DNA of 64,000 nucleotides from Periplaneta americana (GCF_040183065.1 NC_091124.1:62256501-62320500); one strand, 5' to 3'. Shown: positions 47,538 through 59,855, counted from the stretch's first letter. Numbers and translations: made by a program. Notes: generated by a model not told the origin, from the sequence alone.

Positions 47538-49087
47538 CACTCAGGGACAAAAAAAACCGGACACTTTAATATTTGCTGATATTTTGCAAAACATTATCTT
47601 CTCATACAATATTATGGTAGCCGTCTGTTGTTATGGAGACGTGTATACATTGTTGATTGTTTTTTGTTTTATAAACAAGCCATTACAACCAAATATTCCA
47701 ATTTTGCTTTCGGAGCCTCAGCTATAACAATTTTGTCTCAACCATTTTGTGCTTCATTATCGTTATCATTCGTTATTTCTTTATTTTTACATTTTCTGAG
47801 TTTAAGTGGGGTTGTAACATTTGTCTTAAAACAAGATGCGACCTGAAGATGTGGCTCGAGCTGTAGCCCTTTACGATGATGGACGCAGTGTACGTTACAT
47901 TGCAAATGTTATGAATATGGCTAGAAGCACAATCCATGATGCCATAAAACGGTGTAGAGAGACCCTAGAATATACCAGAAGACCAGGTTCGGGTCGTCCA
48001 AGAGCTACAAATCCAAATGAAGACAGGTATATGGTGTTGAGAGTTCTTAGGAAGCGCAACCTGCCAGCTTAGTGTAGCCCAGCAATTTGTTAAAAAGCAT
48101 GGGCGCCCAATTTCGGCCAAAACAGATAGAAGGAGGTTGAAAGCAAGTGGACTGTTATCAAGTAGACCTGCAACTGGTCCCAGACTTCTCAGGATGCATC
48201 GAGTTGAACGACTGCGTTTTGCAAATGATCACAGGGATTGGAGAAATGGACAGTGGAGCTGTGTTCTGTTCACCGATGAGTCCCATTTCAATCTGTGCTC
48301 ACCTGATGGACGTGAAAGAGTTTGGAGAAGGAAGGTAGAACGATTTTCACAGTGTTGCATTTCCGAAAACGTGCCGTATGGAGATGGTGGAGTGATGGTT
48401 TGGGCAGGAGTGTGTACGGATGCTCGTACAGAGTTGGTTTTTGTTGAAAATAGAAGACTAACAGCTGATAGGTATATAAATTAATGTTTGGCTGATCATG
48501 TTGTGCCATTTGGCCAATTTGTAGGCGATAATTTTGTTTTAATGCATGATAATGCACGGCCGCATATTGCCCATGCGGTCGGAGATTATCTCCAAGAAGT
48601 GGGAATCCATGTTCTTCCATGGCCAGCAAGGAGTCCAGACATGAACCCAATTGAACACGTGTGGGGCATGCTGGGACGGCGTGTTAAGAATAGACGACCG
48701 AGACCACAATCGTTACAAGAGTTGAGGCGAGCACTTGGCGAAGAATGGGAACTGATTCCTCAAGAAGACATTGCTAACCAAATTGAGAGCATGCCAAGAC
48801 GTATGGATGCAGTTATTCAAGCCAGAGAGGGTAATACCCGTTACTAAAAAGAGTTTGTAATGTTTAAGGCACCATAAAATGAAAAAACAGACCAAACGAT
48901 GCCATAGTTATAAGCCCTTTGTAATTTTTTGTAAATTTTCTCATCAGAGATTTTTTTTTTTCAAATGTCGTATAAGGTGCTAAATGAAACATTATTTTGT
49001 TTAAATGGGTTTTGTTTCATTTTGAAATAATTGGCAACAAAATACAAGCAAATATAGAAGTGTCCGGTTTTTTTTTGTCCCTGAGTG
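47538..49087 (+). mobile_element. Tc1-like DD34E transposon, nearly full length
   Basis: 1550 bp. The ends CACTCAGGGACAAAAAAAAC and the complementary right end continue as CGGACACTT over about 30 bp; they differ mainly by one A in the A-run. TA dinucleotides flank both sides (47536-47537, 49088-49089). It holds a single transposase gene (47836-48847) with two inactivating lesions. Confidence 0.95.
47836..48847 (+). pseudogene. Tc1-family transposase with one frameshift and one stop
   Basis: The protein starts MRPEDVARAVALYDDGRSVR. The first helix-turn-helix is RYIANVMNMARSTIHDAIKR, followed by the AT-hook-like GSGRPRATN. The catalytic triad is intact: D in VLFTDESHFNL, D in VLMHDNARPH and E in ARSPDMNPIEHVW, with 34 residues between the second D and E (DD34E). 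VMVWAG is also conserved. Lesion 1: a one-base gain near 48068-48070 puts a TAG in frame after LRKRNLPA, while QQFVKKHGRP continues in the next frame. Lesion 2: TAA at 48482-48484 after ADRYIN, before ADHVVPFGQF. All other motifs are clean, so inactivation looks recent. The family's enzyme works in the nucleus, cutting at TIRs and inserting at TA. Confidence 0.9.
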
Positions 49088-49143
49088 TATTATGTATTGG
49101 TCTAAATTCTGTTTGATTAACAGTTATACTTATAGCTGTCGTA

Positions 49144-49146
<3 letters not shown>

Positions 49147-49196
<50 letters not shown>
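49147..49196. repeat. (ATT)n microsatellite
   Basis: Pure trinucleotide array shortly after the Tc1 element. Confidence 0.95.
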
Positions 49197-49944
49197 GATG
49201 AAAAACAAGTAATTTTAAATTTAACAAAAGAATATTGCTAACCTTTGTACATCCCCCTTAACACCGTGTCCACGAAAATAACAGAGCATTCTGGTTCATG
49301 AAAATGTCCATTTCGAAGCCCTGGGTAAACCATCTGCGCTCAGAAAAGCTGTGTTGTCAACTCATTGCCCATGTGCTTAATTAAACTATATACAATATAG
49401 CCTTATATGTGACATGCGACCCATGTTATCACTAAGCTAATGTAGGGTCTATACAATAAACACTGGATTAGTAAGCAACCGTTTACAACCTGGTAAGAAC
49501 TAAAAGTACATATCTGTCACTAGGTGAGATCACGGTGGCTACGGGCGGGTTAGGACGACTCTTTGCACGTCGGCCATACTGAGACCTATTGTGCACCCCG
49601 AAGTGTATGGGATGAATGAGTATGAGGGTGTACCAGCCCACCGGCCGCATGTGAGCCCTCATCCTCTTTCCCAATGGGAGCCTCCTACCCTCCCCCGCTC
49701 TAAGTTCACACCGTCAAGGTGTTCAAGCAGCGCAAGATCCATTCCAACGGCCCTTCCAAAGTATCGAAGCGCCTTGGAAATGCTCTTAAGGAATGAATCC
49801 TGGCTGAATGAATTTCGGAAGGCTGGGAACTCAGGAACGGTTATAGAGAGGACGCTCCCTCCCGTAAGCGGATGAAGACATGCGTCTTGACCTGAATATG
49901 GCTATTGAACGAGATGAGAAACATGAATGATAATGATATGAAAA
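49197..49944. other. Unassigned, with a G/C-richer block
   Basis: 49520-49880 is noticeably richer in G and C (CCCACCGGCCGCATGTGAGC) than its surroundings. It carries overlapping ORFs on both strands, neither with a recognised motif. It may be a diverged element or exon; no splice or TIR evidence. Confidence 0.35.
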
Positions 49945-50120
49945 TCAAATTCTTTTTCTGCACGGGAGGGGAGGGGAAAATGGACCGTGACAATGAAAAT
50001 TCCAACCAAGGATTTGCCTAAGTAACTGGGGAAAACTACGGAAAAACCACAGTCCTTTTGGTCAATCTGGAAATCGAACCCGGACCTCCCGAATGCAAGT
50101 CCTATGCGATACGCATGGGC
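49945..50120 (-). repeat. tRNA-derived SINE, other family
   Basis: The complement has box B GTCCGGGTTCGATTTCC and an upstream GCGTATCGCATAGGACTTGC that resembles a tRNA anticodon/variable region. A core with GGTTTTTCCGTAGTTTTCCC follows. Confidence 0.65.
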
Positions 50121-51424
50121 CAACTCGTTCGGTTTGGTGGCTAGGAAGTGATACTTCGTATAGGTAGATTTGCAGGTGAATGAATAGTGTTTTAAAAATT
50201 AATTTTTCTGAAAATAGACAAAATTGTTATATACGTTTCTGCTTTTGCGAGATCTTCTACGCGAGGAAAAAGTATTAATTAACTGTCTAATTTTGTGAAC
50301 ATAATAATGTAGTTAAACTAAATGTCCTATTTTGTAGATACAAGGTATCACTTCTTATTCATATGTACTATTTTAGACCAATAATTAATCTGTTAAAGGG
50401 TGCACCCCACAATCTATAATACTTGCATCAAGCTTAAATACCGCTACAATCCACGTGGTACGTTGTAAAAATAATCAAGGCAGATACAATACAGACGGTA
50501 GGTTCAAACGAATTTGAGTGGGTAGATATGAAGATGTGCTGATAGCGTTCCGTCTGTGTACACTGTACAGTGTTTTAAAGAGAACGGCAATCTCTGTAAC
50601 GTTCAGACACTTTTATTTGCTTTTAATATTTAACAAATCATCCTAAATTAATACTTTAATTTCATTGCAATGGTATTCAATTTCAAGCAATATGAATCAG
50701 CATAACATGTGCTAAAGATTCGTACATTCGTCTGAGGAAATCTGTCATAGTAGTAAGGCATTTAATATGTTAACAACTGTACATGTCAATCATTGCTTAT
50801 CACGTTATCAGATGACGCTCTTTCGCATTTCAGAGTTTGTATTAGACAGTATTCGAATGTTTTGACGTACCGATGTGAGTGTATAAGTTATTAATTTTAA
50901 TTATATTAAATATATTTCATTCATTTCTTATGACGTCATTTATCAACATATGTAACTTATTAATTGCAACTATAGAATACGATAAAATTTCTTACACTTA
51001 CTGTCCAGTAAGCTGTTGCCAAATGTAATATGTAGACTACTTCACAATTTTACAGAAACAAATTTTAAAATCTTAGATTTCAATAAAGTTCAGAGAAATA
51101 ACTTTTGGAACCCTCCGTTAGGCGTGATAATGAATTTCTTTGAACATTTCCGAAGTATTCGCCCAAAAATTTATGTCTGCGAATTTCAGTTGTGCAACAC
51201 TAAATAACCTACCTTAAATTTAACGATGTTATAGACAGTGATCGAACTAGTGAAAATGTGCCAATTGCACACATGATGGAAGATTGGATATATGTTATAA
51301 TACTTTCCGAAAATTGATAATTAAATTAAATATGCAATATCTCAGCTTTAACAATTTTTTTTACAAGAGTGTCGGTATTAAATGAGGGCAGAGGCACATA
51401 TACTCCATAGTTTTTTACTGTTTG

Positions 51425-51427
<3 letters not shown>
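50121..51427. other. Unassigned sequence
   Basis: 1.3 kb of AT-rich sequence without recognisable features. Confidence 0.45.

Positions 51428-51470
<43 letters not shown>
51428..51470. repeat. (ATT)n microsatellite
   Basis: Pure trinucleotide array. Confidence 0.93.
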
Positions 51471-52143
51471 AAATGTCATAAGCAACGAGATATAGAAATA
51501 ATACAATTAAAATAACGTGAAAAATATTTTGGAAGGATACGTACCTCTATTTCGTAATATAGGCCATCCTTGGATTTTGTTTGATATGTTTAAGAGAATT
51601 TACATGTATAATTTATGTTGAACATAGAATTCTAGAACATGTACAAAAGTATATTCTTTGACAATAAACTATCCCTTTGACGAACATATATATTTCGGTA
51701 ATAAAATATTTTGCTTATGCAAATTTCCGATATTCCTTTCCTTTCAAAGCTTTTATGAAGAAAGCGGCGTTTTGTTTTATGATTACTAGAAACAGTGCTT
51801 TTTTTCTGGCGGAACGTGCCGGAACACTTTTTTGTTGTATTTTTCATCTCGGTACCGAGAAAATGTGTTAATAATTATATTTTACGAGTAATATAATTTT
51901 ACTTTGAATTCACTTAGGCCTTGAAAATTTTGAAGTTTGACAAAAAGAATGTTAAAAAAGACAAAATTTCCTTGCAATGGATAGTTATCATCTCACCGTC
52001 TGCTATAATATATTCTACAGAGTTTCACCACCTTTTCCTCCAGAAGAAAAACACTGACTAGAAGGAAAATCGTTATTATCTTGGCAGTTGTTTAAGTAAA
52101 GATTAATTTTTTGGCCCTGCAGAATACGTCTGTTACAGTAACA
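51471..52143. other. Unassigned sequence
   Basis: AT-rich; overlapping ORFs on opposite strands (51632-51871) lack motifs. Confidence 0.4.
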
Positions 52144-52347
52144 ATATTAGAGGGGAAAAATTCGCTCCGGCGACGGGAGTCGAACCCGGGTCTTTGGTTC
52201 TACGTACTAAGCGCTCTAACCATTGAGCTACGCCGAAGACCAATCCACAGCACCGGGTCGAATCCCTCTCCTCCAGGAGCGCTTGGTACGTAGAACCAAG
52301 AACCCGGGTTCGATCCCCGGCGCCGGAACGAATTTTTCTCCTCTAAT
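52144..52347. repeat. tRNA-like foldback element
   Basis: Arms begin ATTAGAGGGGAAAAATTCGC and end with the complement GAATTTTTCTCCTCTAAT. Each arm carries tRNA-like sequence: a complete module on the minus strand (52166-52237) and a 3' half on the plus strand (about 52273-52326, GAGCGCTTGGTACGTAGAAC through CCCGGGTTCGATCCCCGG to GCCGGAAC). Flanking AATATT is present on both sides. Confidence 0.8.
52166..52237 (-). pseudogene. tRNA-like sequence, anticodon loop ACGTAGA (GTA)
   Basis: A 72-nt minus-strand cloverleaf: acceptor TTCGGCG pairs with CGCCGGA (seven of seven allowing one wobble), TA, D-stem GCTC/GAGC, anticodon stem TTAGT/ACCAA (one mismatch) around ACGTAGA, and T-arm CCGGG-TTCGACT-CCCGT. 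The box A and box B regions are good. Position 33 is C where functional tRNAs have U. The trailer GCGAATTTTTCCCC has a T5 run. It is probably a transposable tRNA-like module. Confidence 0.6.
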
Positions 52348-53445
52348 ATTAATTGGCAGTTGTTGCTTAAGTAGATTTGGCAACACTGCAGTTTTCATTT
52401 CCATAATATTTGGCCACCGATAAAATCTGTAGGATTAACTCCACGATATACGAAACCCTTTCGGAGACAAACATGACGTTTCACACGTTACAACGACTTT
52501 TCACACAGTACTGTAACACCAAATTATGCAAGGCACCCTATTAAAATTACATTAACTTAAATTGATCTTTTTGGTATACATTTTAATTATTTTTTTTACC
52601 TATGTGTTTGTTATTGTATAGTTAGCCTGGTACCAGTTATACTTTTCCTGGATTATGATTCAGCTTGAAAACAAACCTAGATTCAATGTGTATCATATTT
52701 TATTGTTTATATTTGAAATATTAGTAACTCATTGTGGTAAATGTTACATAAACATATGGAACATTAATTGTTCCGTAGTTTGTTTGTTTACGTCTTCTGT
52801 TTTGTTGCCACGTCGCCGGGTGGGAGAAGAGTGAACCAGCTCGCTATTGACGAGCATGCGCGCGCAGCGGCCTTGAACTTGAATCGCAACGCAGTTATCG
52901 ACTTCCGTCATGCTTTCCGAGAATGCTGTTTAATGACAGTATATCAACTGTCCATATGACTTGGGATGCTGATTTGACAGCAGATGACACCCTGTTGCCG
53001 GCTAGACTTTGGTCGACGTGCAACAGCTGATCTGTTCACTCGCTATGCCTAGTTGATGAGAGCTTGTTTAAGGTCACGGTTGCCCTCCATCAGCCGTGGA
53101 GGTCACAATGCAACGTCATTGTTCTGCTAGGATCTCCTCTGTGGGATTGGGCGCACACAGGGAAGCGGACAAGCAACTCCTGCTTAAAATGAATAAGGAA
53201 ACGTGTTGTAAGTCGTGGAAAGGTCAGTGCGGATCCGAGTCTGTTAAATTTCAGGTCCAGATCTTGCGCTGACATTGTTCTGCTTCGTGTAGTTGGTTTA
53301 AAGACCATACAGTTAGTTACGTCCTGAAGGGTTTATCGTGCTAAATTAGACATAGATTGCATTACCTGTGCTTTTAATTGGGGAATACATAAGACGGATC
53401 TTATCTAGAGTGGGAGAAAATATAACTAAACAGTTCTTTCGTTCC
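52348..53445. other. Unassigned sequence
   Basis: A G/C-richer patch at 52790-52930 (GAGCATGCGCGCGCAGCGGC) has a 63-codon ORF without known motifs. The rest is featureless. Confidence 0.4.
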
Positions 53446-53692
53446 TTGCGGTGGCTGAGTAGTCAGGCCTTCAGCCTTCATGCAGGCGATCCGAGTTCGA
53501 GCCCCGACCAGGCCTGGGATTTTTCATTGAAAAATCCGTAATGTCACTTGTGGCGAACTAGGTCGTAGTTGGAGTTTTTTTCGGTGTTCTCCATGGGTTT
53601 GGGAACGCGCCTAGTTTGAGGGTTAGCGCAGTAAAGCTAAAAGGTCGTAGTGCTGGATCATAATGCCCCTCCTTCCGAAAATTCCATTCCAA
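53446..53692 (+). repeat. tRNA-derived SINE, family E
   Basis: The head TTGCGGTGGCTGAGTAGTCA, box B CCGAGTTCGAGCCCCG, the body GGGATTTTTCATTGAAAAAT and GGTTTGGGAACGCGCCTAG, and the tail CCGAAAATTCCATTCC. Confidence 0.85.
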
Positions 53693-55440
53693 ATAGTTCT
53701 TTCGTAACAGCTGTGAAAAATAAGACTTGATTGGAACATATGTTTCGAAGCGTTGTTGTTCTGAACAAGCACGAAATTGATTTGCGTAGCCAGGTTCCAT
53801 ATCGAGCGTTGTTCCATGCTGTATTATTGAACATATGGTTGCGCTGATTACCCACTTTGGCAGGCTTGCCAGTCTAACAGCTTTAAAATACGCAAGTAGC
53901 AAAGAATTCTACGCATAACTTAATACTGATAAAACGAGGAACCATAATTTCATTCTTTGATTATGGAGTTTGCCTCCATTCCAACCTCCGTTACTTTCAG
54001 TGCTATGAAATGTAGGCGTAAAAAGTGTATATTCGACTTACAAACTGGGAAAATGTGTAACAGTTTTGTGTAAGATAAAGTTCCTAAGTTAATTATAGGG
54101 GCAGCACCATCGCTTTCGTTATTGCATCAGCCGATAGATAGCAGTTTTCAAGTTAAATGCGTAAAAAAAGGAAAAGTTGATGTCCCCCCCTTTATGTGGT
54201 AGTTATTATGTTACGTCCATTTTCTGCATTCCCCCCCCCCTCAAAATTTTCTAGAGCTCCTTCAGTGGAGCAGCGAACTCGGAGTGAGACAAGTGGCCAA
54301 CATGCTTGTAGCTCACATATTGAGTTTTTCTCAGCCCCTGACTCTCTTGTAAGGACTTGTTTTTGCGTACCTTTTAATGTTTTTTTCTCCTATTTTTCCT
54401 CTCATTCATTCATTATTGGTTAACAGTCAATTGTGCATGTACAAGTTAGACGAGTTCCTTATTTTTCCACTATCTTAAAAATTGTCTGTGATGACGAAAC
54501 GTGTAAATTTCCTCTTGAATATCTGTTCTAAATTATATCTAATTCTCACCATATTACACAACCACGTACAGAGCAAATGTGTGGAACTAGCACTACACTC
54601 ACAACTCAAAACGCGTACGAAATTGGTTATCAGCTAGCATTGCTCGCGGTGGCCGACCTTGACTACGCCAGGAACACAATTCAACAAGTTTCGGTTGTTC
54701 CGATCAATCTAATCCGCGGACATCCGATATAAAAGTTAGAGAAAAATAGAGCATTTATTAAATTATGGGAATATTATTTGGCTTTTTTCAAGTCTTAATA
54801 GGACGTCACTTTAATTTACTCCGTATTGTAGAGCTTAATAAAGTACATAGTCTGGAAGTTGTATACGAAGGACTTACAGACTATACTCTATACAAATATT
54901 ACAACTAAAGCACTGATTATCACTAATGAACTAATGTCGGTTTTTGTTAAGAGTGTATTATAAGTTCTTACATAAGGTATTTCATGGTCATCACAACCAA
55001 ACGGAGCTTAAACTAACTGCTTGTTCCATGGCTCAAAACTGGTCATTTCATCTTCTTTCAGACCTTCTATATATTTTTTTTTGTATATATCCATATTGTA
55101 ATCTGTTTGCCTGTCTGTGTGATAATTAAATTGAATTAATTAAAAATCATTCTGCATCTACGCTATTGGTAGGTGTCCAGGTGGACTGAGTATCTGCTTG
55201 GGCAAAGAGTGGAAATTTTATTTGCATTGCTAACAAAATTTTCAGGCAGTTAAATTCTGAATTGTCTCTAATATTGGTTATTAAATGTTTATGAACATAT
55301 AATCATAACCATATAAGAATTGTCTAATTCTATAGGAATAAAATATGAAATTCTTGCCTTAGTAGCCAACACTTTTTTAGGGTTTATGGTTCTGATCTGA
55401 CGAGTCACTGTTGGATTGAAAAGCTTGTTTACATATTAAA
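53693..55440. other. Unassigned sequence
   Basis: 1.7 kb with no recognisable coding or repeat ends; it contains a C10 run at about 54231. Confidence 0.45.
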
Positions 55441-55664
55441 AATCTCATTTGATTTTTTTTTTTACAAAAAGACAAATGTAATTTCGCACTTATTTCGCAG
55501 AAACACATGTTACTTTTCGTATTTTGTACTCAATTTCGCATTTTACCGCTGATTTAAACACTAGAATAATATACTTAACATCTTTTTAAACATAAAATTA
55601 CTTATTTTGATAGCATTTGGGCACATTTCGCATTTATCGCGGTGTGAAAATTTACCATCCCTAC
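55441..55664. repeat. Right end of a hAT element (probable)
   Basis: The block ends TGAAAATTTACCATCCCTA. Its complement TAGGGATGGTAAATTTTCAC has the same YAGGGA start as the hAT ends at 3621 and 8070, and CTCATGCC follows at 55665. The sub-terminal CGCATTTATCGCG recurs in the region upstream of 63585. No matching left end was found here. Confidence 0.45.
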
Positions 55665-55934
55665 TCATGCCTCTTCCATTTAAATTTACGATGTATTGGG
55701 TAATATCTGCCTTGGAGTTCATCTCTTTACTTGCTGGTTATTTATATCCCTGATCAGGATCACATAGATTGGTCATTCCCGTGTTATGAAATGGCAACAT
55801 AAAAAGAAGACAATCACCAGAGCCTCCACTGTTGGAAATACATTTTTTGATAACGACCGCTAGATCGAAGTACAGCTGAAATATTACTCCATGCAAATCC
55901 ACAAGGCTTATAACATGACCAAAGTGCACCAAAA

Positions 55935-56470
55935 TACCTGATAGTAAACTTACATTATATGTTCCATCTCTACGATATGTTGATCAAGTTAAATATCTTG
56001 GAGTCATTCTTGATAAACGCTTACTTTGGACACGACACATCAAATCTACTACTGTTAAAGCTACTGCTCGCACTTTTCAAGTTTATTCATTACTACGATC
56101 TCCTGTGCTTATTTTGAAACAGAAGACAAAATATCTATAGACAGTTAATTCTTCCAATTCTTACTTGTGCTTTTCCTGCCTGGTTTTATGCACCTCGGAC
56201 TACCCTCAAGCCACTACAAACAACGCAAAATAGAGCTCTCCGGATCATCCGTGCCTGCGATTGGTTTACAAGCAATATACAAGTTCATGAAGATGTACAG
56301 GTTGACTATCTGCACACTCTTATTCTACAAGCTACAAGACGCTTCTACCGGAAACTTCATTCCAGTGACAATCCTTTCATCTCATCATTAGGAAACTATG
56401 ATCCTCGGCAGTTCACCAAATTCAGGACACCTAAATCCATCATTGATCATTAGGCTTTTTGTTTATTGAC
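55935..56470 (+). pseudogene. Jockey-type LINE, C-terminal ORF2 fragment
   Basis: YVDQVKYLGVILDKRLLWTR is the conserved segment at the end of the reverse transcriptase. It is followed, after a frameshift/stop at about 56130, by LILPILTCAFPAWFYAPRTT, LQTTQNRALRIIRACDWF and HSSDNPFISSLGNYD, typical of Jockey-clade ORF2 C-termini. The product ends at TAG (about 56450). It is 5' truncated. The 3' UTR continues into the 93-bp tandem repeat. Confidence 0.82.
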
Positions 56471-56653
56471 TGGTTTTTCTTTATTCTCAATCTGATGTTA
56501 TCAACACTGAATTTTGATTTAGTGGTTTTGTCCCACTTAGTTTTCCTCTCATGTTGTTAAAAGTGGTTTTTCTTTATTCTCAATCTGATGTTATCAACAC
56601 TGAATTTTGATTTAGTGGTTTTGTCCCACTTAGTTTTCCTCTCATGTTGTTAA
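56471..56653 (+). repeat. 93-bp tandem duplication in the LINE 3' UTR
   Basis: Two units (56471-56563 and 56564-56653) are identical over 90 bp, from TGGTTTTTCTTTATTCTCAA to CTCTCATGTTGTTAA. By eye I see no mismatches. Confidence 0.95.
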
Positions 56654-56867
56654 GTATTTATGCGTAGGCAAAAAACCTAGTGGTTTTGATACTACTTCGT
56701 TATAAATTATGCATAAAAATATATAGGCTATAACATGACCTCTTTTGCAGTCACTAGATGACAGCATAGTAAAAGTGATGAAAGTAGTTGTCTTGAAAGT
56801 GCATGAGACTGGTCAATCTGTTACGTGTGATCAGTGCATGTAATATTGTGCAACGTATAGCCGGCGA

Positions 56868-57358
56868 AAAAAATCTGAAAGTTAGAATCTATAAAACAGC
56901 TATATTACCGGTTGTTCTTTATGGTTGTGAAACTTGGACTCTCACTTTGAGAGAGTAACATAGGTTAAGGGTGTTTGAGAATAAGGTGCTTAGGAAAATA
57001 TTTGGGGCTAAGAGGGATGAAGTTACAGGAGAATGGAGAAAGTTACACAACACAGAACTGCACGCATTGTATTCTTTACCTGACATAATGAGGCACATTA
57101 AATCCAGACGTTTGAGATGGGCAGGGCATGTAGCGCGAATCCAGAAATGCATATAGAGTGTTAGTTGGGAGGCCGAATGGAAAAAGACCTTTGGGGAGGC
57201 CGAGACGTAGATGGGAAGCTAATATTAAAATGGATTTGAGGGAGGTGGGACATGACGATAGAGACTGGATTAATCTTGCTCAGGATAGGGACCAATGGCG
57301 GGCTTATGTGAGGGCGTCAAAGAACCTCCAGGTTCCTTAAAAGCCAGTAAGTAAGTAA
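56868..57358 (+). pseudogene. LINE family 1, 5'-truncated insertion with target duplication
   Basis: The coding end reads LKVRIYKTAILPVVLYGCET, then a stop at 56957, then LRKIFGAKRDEVTGEWRKLH, TELHALYSLPDIMRHIKSRR, and after a frameshift near 57138 LVGRPNGKRPLGRPRRRWEA and NIKMDLREVGHDDRDW. It ends with a short (GTAA)n tail. GTATAGCCGGCGA occurs on both sides (56855-56867 and 57359-57371), marking the insertion as one target-primed event. Confidence 0.92.
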
Positions 57359-57371
57359 GTATAGCCGGCGA

Positions 57372-58075
57372 GAGATCTGAGAAACCTCATTTGTTGTGCT
57401 TCCAAAGTATTTAATCTATAGCCTAAATTGATACAGTCCATTATTGTAATTGTTCCCATCGCATAAGAGTTTATACAAATTCCACCTGACAGCAGAGAAC
57501 TGTTTTCGTGTTGGCTAGATACAGCAGAGCTCAGGACATAAGATGATGTATGTTGTTCCGAAGAGATGGGGAAAGTTGCTCTTTTTCTGCAACTGTTCCA
57601 TCTGTTCCGGTTGACCTGAATTACCAGATTCCAAACAGCAGTTCCGAAATAATAGTTTGACAGTGCGAGCTGTAACTGTCATACTTGTTCGTCATCCTAG
57701 GAAGGAACTGCATGATTGTTTGATACCATACATAAAAAAAATCGCGAAACAATGCCAGCGTTAACTGTTTGGGTAGCTGATGGTTGCGCTCTACGTTACT
57801 TTAACATAAAATATCGATCTTGAAGTTTAGAAAATGGATACGAATGGTCTGCAGTTACCGTAATCCAAGGCTCCACCAATTCAGTTAGCAAGGCGATTTG
57901 GCCCATCTTTAATCAGTGGAGTTCTCAAATTTCCTGAAAGCGCGGAAAACTTTATCAAGTATGTACGCTATTTCGACTTATTATGTGGATTATAAAATAA
58001 AAAATCATGGAAAAGTTTATGCCCATACCATAGCCGGGTAGCATTTTAACTTTCATTCAAGGTGTTCTGCTCAAG
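57372..58075. other. Unassigned sequence
   Basis: No recognisable gene or repeat end. Confidence 0.4.
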
Positions 58076-59295
58076 GCCACGTCTCACTGCAAACACAGGT
58101 TTCTCCAGTTTTTCCTATTTTCTGTCATCCTCTTAGTCTCCGCATATGATCCATATATCTTAATGTCGTCTATTATTTGATATCTTCTTTTGCCTCGAAC
58201 TCTTCTCCCGTTCACCATTCCTTCCAGTGCATCCTTCAGTAGTAGCAATTTCTTCTCCGCCAGTGATTCAGCCAATTCCTTTTTCTCTTCCTGATCAGTT
58301 TTAGCATTATTCTTTCTTCGCCCTCTCTTCCCAAAACAGCTTCGTGTCTTATTCTGTCTCCATTTCACACGCTCCATTCTTCTCCATATCCAAATTTCAA
58401 GTGCTTCTAGTCGTTTCTCTTCACTTCGTAGTAATGTCCATGTTCCTACCCCATAAATGTTACACTCCACATAAAGCACTTGAGTAGTCTCTTCCTTAGT
58501 TCTTTTTCCAGAGCTCTGTGGAAGATGCTATTTTTTCTATTAAAAGCTTCCTTTGCCATTGCTATCCTTCTTTGACTTCCTGGCAGCAGCTCATGTTACT
58601 GCTTATAGCAAATCCCAAGTATTTGAAGCTGTCCATTTGCTCTACTGCCTCATTTAGAATTCTGTAAGTTTACCTTATTTACTTTTCTTTTATGACGATG
58701 GTTTTCGTCTTGTTTGCATTTATCTTCATCCCATACTACTCACAGCGGTCATTTAGCTACAGTAGCATATCCCTTAGTTTTGTCTCCTTTTCTGGTAACA
58801 ACGCCATATTATCAACAAATCTTTATACACTTTATTCTTCTTCCTCCTATTATCACTCCTCCAGTGTTCTGAAAATAGTTCTTCACTAAATACTCCAAGC
58901 AGATATTGAACAGGGTAGATGGTGAAGGGCATCTTTGACGTACTCCTCTCCTTTTTTCACTTTCTTCTGATTCTCCTATCCTGACTTTGACTCGTTTCAT
59001 ATAAAGATTACTGAATAACCTTCGCTCTTTCCGGTCCACACCAATTTTCTTCAGGATCCCCATCAGTTTATTCCAATCCACTGTGAAACGCCTTTTCTAT
59101 GTCAACAAATACTATACTACACTTCTTTATTCTTCTCCAGATATCTTCCGCCGATTGTTCGTAATGTTCCAATTGCATCTCTATTCCCTTTTCCCTTTCC
59201 CGAAGCCAAACTGCTCTTCTTCCAACTGTTCTTCCATCATAAAATATAAACATCGATTCAGTATTCGCAGTAGAAGCTTCGTCGACATTTTAATA
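58076..59295 (-). pseudogene. LINE family 2, reverse transcriptase and C-terminal domain
   Basis: The longest LINE piece in the window. Minus-strand translation from 59250: VFVDIEKAFHSGLE (RT motif A, with a frame change just after it), MDWNKLMGILKKIGVDRKER, RRGVRQRCPSPSTLFNICLE (motif B), then a decayed YxDD region near 58810. It continues with RRIAMAKEAFNRK, LRSEEKRLEALEIWIWRRME and NGRRVRGKRRYQIIDDIKIY at the C-terminus. Frameshifts and stops occur throughout. Smaller copies are at 27205-27725 and 33480-34012. Confidence 0.85.
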
Positions 59296-59855
59296 TGAAA
59301 ACTATATACCCAAGTAGACATAATATTTTCAACATTTAAATATTATGCTGAATTTATAACTTACTTATAGCTTTATGTGTATACTGTGAAAAAAAGGGAC
59401 AGTTACAGACCCTATGCTACGTAGTAACTGAAGTAGTCATTTTAAAACAGTAGTAAACCAAAATACTTAATATTCACGTTTACGATCTGAATGCCAAACA
59501 TTATTGCCATGTAGGATTATTTAACGTTATACAGGGCTCCTACAAAATACCTTTCTGGTTTCGAACACATGCAATTTACGTTCTATGAATCTGAGGGGCA
59601 TGACAGTCATACCAATGGAAAGAGAAACTCAAAAAGTTTGGTTCCTTACCAAAGACGTTCAATGTGTCCCCTCTTGGTAACACGGCACATATCAAGGCTA
59701 TAGTCAAGTTCCACGTATGTACGCTGATTTTCCGACCCCCAGATTCTGAGGTTATGTCTGTTCACCTTACCTGGGAGATGAAAAATGGCTTCGTCAGAAA
59801 ACACTCTAGAACGAATAAATTCATCATTGTTGAATAATTTCAAGGGAAAAATTGT

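Noticed and set aside
53558..53902. Three overlapping minus-strand ORFs
   Set aside because: They start outside and end within a family E SINE and carry no motif.
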